A DNA stretch of 64,000 bases from Gossypium raimondii. Its lineage: Eukaryota > Streptophyta > Magnoliopsida > Malvales > Malvaceae. The notes under the pieces are model-generated. The model worked only from the letters and a program-made list of their open reading frames with translations, did no database searches and was not told the origin of the DNA. The position numbers and the translations under genes are program-made. The stretch covers positions 47,215,733 to 47,279,732 of the forward strand of contig NC_068571.1 in NCBI RefSeq assembly GCF_025698545.1. Direction: 5' to 3'. Shown here in pieces: positions 9,909 to 20,435 of this stretch (positions are counted from its first letter, which is position 1; each line of letters starts with the position of its first letter).

Positions 9909-12436
9909 GAGCTTTGTTGATGGTATATTTGTAAAATTATTTATTTATTGTTTAGGTTTTGAAAGAAGTGAGGAAGAAGAGGAACAAAAAATTCTCTTAT
10001 TTTTTAATCAAAATTGGATTTTGAAAATCTCAGATTTAAAATAAATTTTGAAACCCAAAATTTAACTCTTATGAAATTATACTTGGATTTGTCCAAATTC
10101 AAATTCAACTTTCTTTTTTTTTTCTATTGATTCACTTTACCTTCGAAATAAGATAGTAAGGACCGTACCGATGAAAATATCATTTTGCCTTAGTGTTGAT
10201 ACAAATCAATACTAGTACCTTTTGGTATACCATATCAAGTTTTTGAGATATATATATATAGTCTAATTTTTAATTTAATAAATTATATATTATATATACG
10301 TGCAAACAAGTCTCAAATATTACATGCATATAAACATATTTATATGAAAATAGACTTAATAACTTAATTTAATAATTATAGTTTAATTTTAAATGTAGTA
10401 AAAAATTTAAGATAAAAAATTAAAAGTTAGGTTTAAGATAACAAAATGTTGAATCAACCAACAATGTTTTTGGAACCGAACCAGTGATAAAACCAGTCAA
10501 ACTACTGATTCTTAATCTGAGCAATTCAAAAAAAATTTATTAAAAATAGAAAAGCCGATTCAACTACCTTTTTAACTTGATTTAGTCGGTCAGTACTAGT
10601 TCATGAGTCAATCAATTTTTTACCTTTAACTAGATTGGTACCTTGGTTGTCTTAGTCCAACTAGTCCAGTTCAGACAATATTGCCAGCCAATACAGGCTG
10701 GTATGTTCTAGTACAAGCCAATATCAACCAAAACACATTGGAATGGTTGAAACTAACCGAAATCTTAACCGAAACCTAAACTACTTGGTATTGGTTGAGA
10801 ATTGAAACAATACAAAACCAACTATCATGATTCAAAAACACAAACCTTTCTACTGTTCATTCTCATTGCTTCACCCAACCTCTACCCGTTCAAATAAAAA
10901 AAAATTTAAATGTGTGCTACTGAATTAAAATCAAAGTTCCAAAAATACATATGAACGACAAATCAAGTTTCATGTATCAAATTGCACATTAAACTAAAAT
11001 TTATGTATAAAATTAATATTTTTCCTCTAAATAAAAATAGAAAATAATTAAATGTGTGTGCTCACGTGCAACACACGTTACGTAGAAGAGTAATATTACA
11101 GTTTATTTATTAAAAAAAGGTAGAACAATTTGAAGTAGCTAACGGAATTATGACAATTAACGTCCTATCTTGTAATAAAGAAAGGAAATCACAGCCATTG
11201 TTTGAATCACCATCAATTAAAATCACAATAATCTCCCTTACCAATATATGGTTGTTTGGTTTTAACGTGTGATTATTATCCATCTTTCAATCTCAACCGT
11301 CCACGATTACTGTTCACATTTAAAGTGTTTTCCCCAACTTTTTCATTAATAAAAATAAAAAATCAATCGTTATTATATATTTTTTATTTACGTATTTACA
11401 AGTATTTCAACTAAAATTTGAGGTTGAATTAGATCAGACTTTGTTTCGAAAGATAAGCTGGTTTACAACGTTTGGTTAGCTTTACCTTTTACCGATTTAA
11501 TTTTCTATAATAATTTGTTTTCACAAATTTTGATAAAATTAATTTATTCAAGATATTACGTCAATATATTTTAATAAATGAAAATAATATTATATTTATA
11601 AATTTTATTAATTTACTAATTAATATTATTAATATATTATAGTTTTTAATTTAACTTTTTTAAATAAATAAAATATATTATTTTGTAACGTAATTTTGAT
11701 ATTATTTTTAAGAAGGTGGTCCCCTAACTCAAAAATGAAAAAACAAAAACATTGGGGGAATTGCTTCAACTTGAAATCATAGAGCCACGAGTAATAAAAT
11801 GGGACAACCTGGACACTAACGCCCATATTATTATTTGTTTTAGTTTTAGTTTTTTTTTTTTTTGCTTTTGCTTTTGCACCTTAGTCCTTTAATTTTTCTA
11901 TTATTGCACATAAGAAAATACCAAAATTTTGCCTATTTTGCTCCTTTTTCTTTTTCTATGATATTGCTAATTTAGGCTCTTCATGTCTCACTACAAAGAC
12001 CAAACCACTAATTGTCTCATTTTATTAGATATACTTTAACAAGATAATATTATCCTTCACTTAAGATAAGGTCAACATTTTACAACTTTGAAATTCTAGA
12101 CTTGAATTATATTATATGTCAATTATTTGTGATTTTTTCATATATTTTACAATATTAGGCTTAATATATTTTTTACATTTAAATTTAATAATAGGTTCAA
12201 ATCGCGGCTAGATTTGGTAATTAGGTACACTTTAGCCCTTAAACTTGAGTTTTTAAAAAATATAATGATGTAGCACTTTAAGATTATACCATATCATCAC
12301 TTATTTTAGGTGATGACATTGTATAATCTCATGGTGACACGTCATCATATTTTTACATAATCTAAATTTATAGATCAAAGTAGATCTTATTGTCAAGTCC
12401 AAGTGTCAAAGTAGACCAAAAAAAGGCAATTTTATT
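9909..12436. other. Intergenic with further diverged family III sequence (10460-10830)
   Basis: The part at 10460-10830 again carries AACCGAACCAGTGATAAAACC and related words, so at least one more diverged family III copy is present. A (TA)n run sits near 10250. The remainder is AT-rich. The part at 11700-11830 is slightly less so but holds no recognisable gene. Confidence 0.4.
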
Positions 12437-12672
12437 GGAACTAAACCAGATTAGCCGATTAGATTAGTTGAATAGATACCCGTTTGAAAAAAAGGGTTTG
12501 ATCTAGTTCTTAAGCGAACTCTTAAAATTTATAAAAAATTGAAAAATAAGACAATATATAAATATTTTAATTTTTGTTTATTAATTTTAACTAATTAACT
12601 ATTGAACTAGCAGTTAAATTGGTAATTTGATTTATTCAACTACCTATCTAAATTTTAAAAACAGTGAAAATA
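12437..12672. mobile_element. Family III MITE, copy c (diverged)
   Basis: Begins with GGAACTAAACCAGATTAGCC and ends with CTACCTATCTAAATTTTAAAAACAGTG. The two halves are partly complementary around a T-rich middle, as in the copy at 9623-9908. Confidence 0.5.
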
Positions 12673-12731
12673 TATAAATACAGACCTAATTGTAAAGTTT
12701 AGTAGCAAAAATTATATTACTCCCTTTATAT

Positions 12732-13390
12732 TAAGGCTTAATAGAATAATTGGTACCTAAACTTGGTATTTTTTTAATTTCGTACCTAAATTTTTTAGCC
12801 CGTTTGGTATCTCGAACTTCATACTTTTTCCTAATTTGGTACATAAATTTATTAAATGTTATACAAATTATGCAAAACAAGAATTGATGTTAATTTTTTT
12901 GTTATGATACAAAAATATTGTCAGATTAGAGGAAATTCATGTAAAAAAAAGGTATTGAACTATGCTAAACTAATTAATATTAAATAAGAAAAAAATATTT
13001 TATAAACCCAAATTAAAAGAAATTCATTATTTTCAATTAATAAAATAAATAATTAAATAAAACTAAAAATAATTTAACATATAAAATACAAAAAAATATC
13101 ATATCATTTGTGACATGTCGGTCATACATTGATTATTTTACTACCTCATAACAAAATAACATTGTTAGCATATCGGAGTAATTTATAAAACGTTTGACAA
13201 GTTCAAATACCAAATCGAACAAAAAAAGATTAGGTACCAATTTAAGAAAAAGAGTCAAGTTTAGGTTAAAGATTAAGTACCAACTTAAGAAAAAGTGTTA
13301 AGTTTAGGTACCAAATTGAAACAAAAAAATTTTGGATACCAAATTAGAAAAAATGTCAAGTCCAGGTACCAAATATCATATTAAGCCTTA
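12732..13390 (+). mobile_element. Long-inverted-repeat foldback element (GGTACC(T/A)AA family), 659 bp
   Basis: The left end TAAGGCTTAATA and right end ATTAAGCCTTA are complementary. Inside them, TTGGTACCTAAACTTGG is answered on the right by several copies of CAAGT(T/C)(T/C)AGGTACCAAA, giving arms of well over 100 bp with internal reiteration. TAT-type sequence flanks both ends, so a 2-3-bp duplication (TA or TAT) is possible but not decisive. It ends about 240 bp before the start codon of the ABHD17-like gene. Confidence 0.7.
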
Positions 13391-13521
13391 TATTAATATA
13401 TGATTAACAGCAGGGAAATAAGAAAAGAAAAACTGAGCTCAATCACCAATGACATATGAACATTTACTGAGTCGACAGCGAGTGTGAAACATCCTCTGAA
13501 AGCGAAACTACAAAGGAATGT

Positions 13522-13561
13522 TCATCATCATCATCCCCTTCTTCTTCTTCTTCTTCTTCTT
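13522..13561 (+). repeat. TCA and CTT microsatellites in the 5' leader of the ABHD17-like gene
   Basis: Four TCA units are followed by about eight TTC units, 65-105 bp upstream of the start codon. Pyrimidine-rich CTT tracts are common in plant 5' leaders; this position suggests it is transcribed. Confidence 0.7.
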
Positions 13562-13626
13562 TTAGATTCTAATTCCAAAAAAACCCAAAACAACCCGATT
13601 TTTTTTCACAGGTAAATTCTTAAACT

Positions 13627-16537
13627 ATGGGTGGGGTGACGTCATCAATGGCTGCCAAGTTTGCGTTTTTCCCACCCAACCCACCTTCATACAAGCTGGT
13701 TAAAGACGAAGCAACCGGGATTTCAGTTTTAGACCCTTTCCCTCACCGTGAAAACGTCGACGTATTGCGTATCCCGACTCGCCGTGGTAACGAAATCGTT
13801 GCCGTTTACGTTAGGAACCCCATGGCTACCTCCACTCTGCTTTATTCACATGGGAACGCCGCTGATATTGGTCAAATGTATGAGCTTTTCATCGAACTCA
13901 GCATCCATTTAAGAGTCAATCTCATGGGGTATGGTTTTCTCGGTTTTCACTTAAGAACAAATTTTGTACGTTATGTGTATGTTAATGGATTTGGTGTCAA
14001 AATTTTGTGGAAGAATTTAATAATTTTTAAGATCAAAGTGTTGATATTCTTGGGGTTTTTTTCTTAGTTTTAATGAGCTTGAGATACCACTTTAGATTAT
14101 TCATAAGATCAAATTTATTGTTCCTTGTACTTTTTTGATGTGGATGATTATTGTACATACATGATGTTTTTGGGGGCCATATTTTGTGGAAAAAAAAGTT
14201 TTAAGATTAAAGTGTTTATATTCTTGGGGTTTTCTTAGTTTTGTTGTACTGCCTTGATTGAGGGTTAGATTTGTTCTAATTATTTCATTTAGTGAGAGCT
14301 TGAGATATGCCACTTTAGGTTGGTTCATAAGATGAACTGAATTAGGAGTTTGACTTCCTACTATTCTTGGTTTCTTATTACAGATCTGTTTGCATAACAA
14401 TAGTGCAAAATGGTGGTATTTAAGGAATCTTTGTTGTTATGCTTATACTTTGGTTTTTCAGTTAAATTGATGATCGAATGGTGGATAAGTGGGAAAGCTC
14501 TAGTACAATAGTGTCAATTAGGGATCCATATCTTTTAGTCTTTCATGGTTGTTGCTTTATCTTTTAGGAATTTATATATACATGTATATTGAATTTTTGA
14601 ATCTAGGGTTTAATGGAAAACGATAATTTCGAACTGTTTATGAGAGAACTCGGTGGTTATATTCGTCATGCATGAGGAAGCAAATGTTTTCTATCTAGGC
14701 AGTACCATCTTTCATGATATTCTTATATGTAAAGTTATAGTTGACATGAAATATAGAAGAATACGGATCCTTCGTTTTTGTGTTAAACCGGTGTTGTTGT
14801 TTCAGTCTCCGTGAAACTGGTGTTATTTTCTCCATTAGCGTAACATATTGAAATCTTGAACATAATGTATAAAATCTTTGCAGGTATGATTACTCTGGCT
14901 ATGGACAATCATCGGGAAAGGTAATTATAGCTCGAATCCTCTACTCTACTCTTTACTACATGACTCAACTAGTCAAATCTTACAGCTCTCGCTGAATTAT
15001 ATATACGGCTTTCTTTAGCCTAGTGAGCATAATACGTATGCCGACATCGAAGCTGCATACAAGTGTCTTGAAGAGAGCTATGGTGCCAAGCAAGAAAACA
15101 TCATCCTTTACGGTCAATCTGTAGGAAGTGGTCCTACCGTAGATCTCGCTTCTCGTTTACCTCGACTAAGAGCTGTTGTTCTGCACAGTCCTATACTATC
15201 GGGTTTAAGAGTCATGTATCCTGTAAAACGCACATATTGGTTTGACATCTACAAGGTTCAACATTTTGCCCTCTATTCTATTCTATCTAATGTAAAAAGG
15301 GTGCATACGTGTATGAGCTTGATTTACATGTTTTTTTTTGCAGAATATTGACAAAATCTCGATGGTTAAGTCTCCTGTGCTGATAATTCATGTAAGTCTG
15401 AAATTCTATATTTTGCATTTGTTAATGCATGAAACATTAGGAGGAATGTTCCTTATTCGAGTTATTTCTAATTAAGTGCGAAAAATCTGCATTTGCATTT
15501 TCTCATTACATTAGGCATGTTGATTTTCTTCAGTTTGACCAGCGATGATCAATCGTGTATAAATACTTAGATTTCTAGTGTCTTCACTGTCTTCGTTTCG
15601 TTCTTATATGTTTTTTCACAAATAGAAAAGGAACGACTTATACAACTTAAAATGTTATGACCTAGCTATGAAATTTCCTTATCTTTTACAGCTATAGACA
15701 CCAAAGTCTTTTTGGTAAAAGTATCATGAAGGCTTTTGTACTAGGAGCTGGATTGCATTTTGTCTCCTTTACTCAAAAAATGGGCAAATCAGTCCCTATA
15801 CGTTAGATCGAAGAGTAAATTGATCTTTCTGTTAAAAATTTCATCCATTTATACTGTTAAAAATTGGTCCCTATATGTCAGCATGAGGTACACGTAGCAT
15901 GCCACGTGTCACTATTTGGTTATTTGGGCAGCCATTGCAATTTTTAACAGTAGAAATGAATGAAATTTTTAATAAAAAGGATCAATTTGCAATCTGACAC
16001 CTAGTACAAGGGACTAATGTTAAACTCTATTCCAATTTGGTCTTATTTGATTCATTTTAATAGTACAGAGACTAAATTGATCCATTTAATACTAGGACTA
16101 GTTTGATCAGGTCCCTATAATAGAGGGACCTCTCAAGTACATTTACCATTTATTTAGCTATGAAATTTGCTCATCTTTTACAGCTATAGACACTGGATTC
16201 TTTTCAATGCACAAGTACATGTAATTCAGCTAGGGAAAACAATTTTAAATGTGAATAAATACATATATTTATAGATACTGTATTCTTTTAAATGCACAAG
16301 TACATGCAACTTCAGCTAGGGAAAACAATTTTAAATGTGAATAAGTACATATATTTATAGACACTGTATTCTTTTAAATGCACAAGTACATGCAACTTCA
16401 GCTAGAGAAAACAATTTTAAATGTGAATATGTATATACACATATATGTATGCATTTATTTGTTTGGCCATGAAATTTGTTGATTTTTTACAACTATAGAC
16501 ACTGGCTTCCTTTTGGATAAATGCAATTCAGCTAGGG

Positions 16538-16568
<31 letters not shown>

Positions 16569-17610
16569 TGTATGTATATGCATATATTTATTTAGGTATA
16601 AGTACCATGGCTCTTGTACTAGTAGTTGGATTGCATTTTGCCTCCCTCTCACTCAAAAAATGGGCAAATTAGTCCCTGTACATTAGATCAAAGAGCAATT
16701 TAGTCCTTTTATTAAAAATTCTATCCATTTTTATTGTTAAAAACTGGTCCCTATACGTCAACATAAGGTATACGTGGCATGCCATATATAACTGGTTATT
16801 TCATTTATCACACCAGTTTTTAACAATAAAAGTGGGTGAAAGTTTTAACAGAAGGACCAATTTGCTCTTTGATCTAGTGTACAGGGGTTAATTTGCACAT
16901 TTTTTGGGTGAGAGGAGGTAAAATGCAATCCGACTACTGGTCCCAGGGCCTCCATGGTATTGCCTATTGGTTCAGTTTATTCATGGCTATTATGAACTTG
17001 CGAAGAATATCAGGAATGGATATTAACTTCCAGCATTGAAATTCAGGGAACTAACGACGATGTGGTCAACTGCTCTCACGGGAAGCAACTGTGGGAACTT
17101 TGCCAAGAAAAGTATGAACCATTATGGGTCAAAGGAGGAAACCACTGTGATTTGGAACTCTACCCCGAGTACATTAGGCATGTTAAGAAATTTATATCCA
17201 CAGTCGAAAAAACACCTTCACGAAGAAATGGTTCTCGAAGAAGCACAGATGGCATCGAACAATTGAGGCAAAGCACCGACCATTATGAGCCACCAAGGAG
17301 GAGTATGGATCAAAGGGACAAGCCACGAAGAAGCACCGATACCAGGGAGAAACCAAGGAAAAGCACTGATACCAGGGAGAAACCGAGGAAAAGCACTGAT
17401 AGACCCCCAAGACTGAAGTTTCACGAGTATACGAAATTTAACAGCATTGACAAGCTCGAAAAGCTTAAAGTATCATTAGATCGTATGGAAAGAATGGAGA
17501 GATCACGGAGAAGTGTCGAATACCATGATAAATCGAGTAGAAGCAACGATCAACAGCTCGAAAAAGGAAGGAAAAGTGTTGATTGGTTAGATAGAATCCG
17601 AGCAGATTAG
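13627..17610 (+). CDS. ABHD17-like alpha/beta hydrolase (serine hydrolase), five exons
   Basis: The exons are 13627-13928, 14884-14920, 15019-15255, 15344-15391 and 17047-17610. All have GT-AG borders and together encode 395 aa. The alpha/beta-hydrolase fold spans about residues 25-255. It shows HGNAAD (75-80), the nucleophile elbow GQSVG with Ser147, the likely acid Asp212 in GTNDD, and His241 in GGNHCDLE. Animal ABHD17 proteins are depalmitoylases of membrane-associated proteins; the same role in plants is inference. The N terminus MGGVTSS fits an N-myristoylation signal (Gly2, Ser6), which suggests membrane attachment. Residues about 262-395 form a charged, Ser/Arg/Lys-rich tail with repeated RRSTD/RKSTD motifs and two perfect 10-residue repeats (307-326). 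Such a tail is usual in longer plant members. Intron 4 (1655 bp) is swollen by MITEs and tandem repeats. Confidence 0.92.
15714..16147 (+). mobile_element. Foldback MITE, family I copy C (composite), in ABHD17 intron 4
   Basis: Starts GGTAAAAGTATCATGAAGGC and carries the family I arms (AAAAAATGGGCAAATCAGTCC, TTAAAAATTTCATCCATTT). Its right end, however, is a different sequence ending AAGTACATTTACC, so it seems to be a family I element joined to or invaded by a related one. It lies between two copies of a local repeat (TAGCTATGAAATTT...CAGCTATAGACAC), one on each side. Confidence 0.7.
16180..16450 (+). repeat. Three tandem units of about 85 bp in ABHD17 intron 4
   Basis: The unit TAGACACTGTATTCTTTT-AATGCACAAGTACATG...CAGCTAGGGAAAACAATTTT occurs three times in a row with few differences, followed by a partial fourth at about 16490-16540. 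The repeats are purely intronic. Confidence 0.85.
16540..16578 (+). repeat. (ATGT)n microsatellite
   Basis: About nine uninterrupted TATG units follow the last partial 85-bp unit and precede the next MITE. The open frame seen on the other strand here is an artefact of this repeat. Confidence 0.9.
16595..16965 (+). mobile_element. Foldback MITE, family I copy D, in ABHD17 intron 4
   Basis: The left end GGTATAAGTACCATGG and right end CCTCCATGGTATTGCC are degenerate family I termini. The arms hold CTCAAAAAATGGGCAAATTAG and its complement. It ends about 80 bp before the last exon, so the intron's branch-site region lies next to it. Confidence 0.75.
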
Positions 17611-18009
17611 AAGCTTTTCTTTTTGTAAAAGTTTGTTCAAAGTGGAAGGGGGGAATTGGGATTGATTTCCACTAATAACTTAATTGTTTGTAGAATTCGA
17701 ATGTTGTTATTCAAAGTTGCAGTTTAACAGTGTGGAGTGTAGAATTTGCTATCATTTCCTTGAGATTTGTTCTCATTTGATCTTTAATGAAAGAATCAAA
17801 TCTGTTTGTTTCTGTTGTGGAAATCTCAAAGCTTGTAATCAACCACTGTATGGGGTGAATGAGAAATTTGGGGGTTTTGTACTCTTTTCAAAGTTTTAAT
17901 AATATATTATTTTTGTTTTATTTTTATATATTAGTTTAGTATGTCACTCCCCTCTATTTATTTCATGTAATAAAAATAACTAAAATATTTTATAATAATG
18001 TATTACTTA

Positions 18010-18830
18010 TTTACAGATTTCAATTTTTTTGGCATTTTCATTTTAATTACCTAAATAAAAATACCTACAATTTGATCATTGTGTTAAGAGAAAATTTTCC
18101 GTATCATATTTTTGACCATCTTTTTACCCCACTACAACTGTTCACCATCTTCTTCTCCTCTATGCCAAAAATATATCATTTTGCCTCAGCCATGGTATTT
18201 GATTTGATTTTTTGCAAACTTGGATGATAGGAATGCAATACAATATATCATTTTTCGAGCATCATGCAGTTTGCGCTCTGCTTTCTTTCTGTGTATGTCT
18301 AATCACTTGTTTAATGAATGAAGGTGAACTTTCTGAACCATTAAACTACAACATTAGTCTGTAAAAAACATCTGACATGCTGAGTACTTCCATCAGATAT
18401 GAAAACTGATAAAAGATTAAGTGTATTCAGAACAAAGAAGATTATAATACTTGCTATTTAGTACAGGGATACGTGCCCTGCAGCATTTTTGTCTGTACAA
18501 AAGGTAAAATAAAGTAGAGAGGAGAAGGGATGAGTGTATTGGGGTGGAAAGGCTCGGTTTAGTTAATAACAACTATAAATTGAAACATTGAAGAAGAATG
18601 CAGCAAACGATGGTGGAAGCAGGGGTGGTGTGGAGGGGAAGAAGATGATGAGCAGTAGTAGTGGGGGTAAAAAATGGTCAAAAATGATAATGCGTCATGC
18701 ATAGCCAACTGCTGTTAAGGATTTAATGTTCAGGTGACTAAAATGAAAAAGATTCTAACAACAGTGACTAATTTGTAAATATTTTTTATTTAGATGATTA
18801 AAATAAAAAAATCTGAAAAATTGGAATAAT
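18010..18830. mobile_element. Foldback element of about 820 bp just after the ABHD17 gene
   Basis: The left arm (about 18015-18180) and right arm (about 18650-18828) are inverted copies. GGCATTTTCATTTTAATTAC pairs with the complement of GATTAAAATAAAAAAATCTG, and TTTTTGACCATCTTTTTACC pairs with the complement of GGTAAAAAATGGTCAAAAAT. The middle is non-coding. It starts about 400 bp after the stop codon. Exact ends and a target duplication were not resolved. Confidence 0.65.
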
Positions 18831-20430
18831 GAATTAAGTAGTTTACCTTAATTTAAATTACAATAAAAATGTAATTCAAGATGAATATAAAGCGTAACTT
18901 AATATTTTATCATACCTTGCCAATCTCTTGGGCCTCACTTAGAACAATAATTTCAAGACAAGGCTCTACTAAGACTAAAGCACGAGAAACATCAATAGGG
19001 GTTGCACTCTACAAAAAAAGGAAGAAGTTTGGACATTAGATGCTACAAACATGAATTATTTTCGCACATACCCACATCAAAAGGTCTCTACGTTCCTCTC
19101 TTCTCCTTTAGGCAATGTAGAAGGAAGTTCAATATTCAAGTGATAACATACATATTGGCGAACAAAAGAAAGATGTTCCCTTTCCTCTTCAAGTGGTTTT
19201 CACTCTTCAAAGGTCATGTGTTATGTGACAAGGGCCAAAGTTCTGACATATTGTCAAACAAACTAACTTCTTTTGAAGTCAAACTATTTGGATTACGAAT
19301 TTCAACGTAAAATCTTTAAAAATTATTTTGGGACCATACTTAGTTAAATCTTAGTAACTTTTATCTCAAATGATAAATTTATCTCAAACTATGAATATGA
19401 TCCTTGGTAAAGCCTCCATCAAATAAATGAGGCAAATGCCTTATAAATGAAAGGATGATGAATTTAATTGAAAGAGGAAATCTTCAAACTTATTTTCTAT
19501 AAGAATATACTTGCGGGGGGATAAAAAGTAAGATTTTTTGAAAATTTGTTCACCTCAAGGTTATGATTACCCCATGGAACGAAATAATCTACACCAGGAG
19601 AACCTTCAAAATTAAAGGTGGACATGTTACTAAAGTTGGCAGAAGAAGTTGTTTCCAACACCTTTGACAAACTAAAAATACAGTACTAATAAACGCTAAG
19701 AATTTCTTGATAACCATAGCATCTCTACAAACCAATTATGAAGGAGTAAATGAAAACCCACTTCAAACAGGTGTAAAGGGAGATAGAAGCCTCTGTTATT
19801 AGCTGTAACTTTAGTTACCCAATATGCTCCTAACAGAATTGAGAACTTATTTTTACAATGAGGATGTTTAAGACATCACGGTTTTAGCTACCTTAATAGT
19901 GGAACACAATGTTCTTCACTCACCACTGGACATCTCTTACTTGAAATTCCAAACAATCAAGCATGAAAAGATAAGAAATCTCTTGACAAAATACAATAAA
20001 AAGAAGAAAAAATGTCAAGTATAGATAAGAAGAAAATAAAGGTTTTGGATTCATAAAGAATCAAATGTGACAAAGAAATGATGTTATTTCCAAAAACCCC
20101 AATTAGAGATGAATGGTGCCTAAGAACAATTAATACATAGGAACAATGATAAAAACATTAATCATGATGCTTTAAAAGTCCTTTAGGCTTCATCAAAACT
20201 TCTAAAGCTTAGAAATTCAACTCAACCTAAGCCACTTTAACCTACCTTTCATTCAAGGGGCAATTGTTATACCTAAGTATGCCAGACCCTCAAGATATCA
20301 TGCAACCTACATCACTCAATTTCTGAAAGATAGAATTTGGCAAAATTCGTTTTCACCGAAAGGCTAGTCTTAGAGCCTAACACCATATGACATAAATTAG
20401 GTCCACACAATCTCCAAAAGATATATAGGG
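18831..20430 (-). pseudogene. Decayed plant retroelement gag-like remnant, possibly of the Transposase_28/Gypsy type
   Basis: On the minus strand near 19800-19700, the translation contains GFYLPLHLFEVGFHLLL, followed by LHNWFVEMLWLSRNS. That resembles the GFRLPLHPF...VEVL motif of the gag-like proteins in large plant retroelements. The remaining 1.4 kb on that strand gives scattered piecewise frames full of stops. The solo LTR at 20436 interrupts the sequence that continues at 23547. The resemblance rests on one motif and could be chance. Confidence 0.3.
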
Positions 20431-20435
20431 AAGAG

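Noticed and set aside
16455..16652. Minus-strand frame with repeated His-Thr-Tyr-Ile
   Set aside because: Direct translation of the (ATGT)n microsatellite.
17192..17424. Minus-strand frames opposite the ABHD17 last exon
   Set aside because: Shadows of the repetitive RRSTD-coding DNA on the plus strand.
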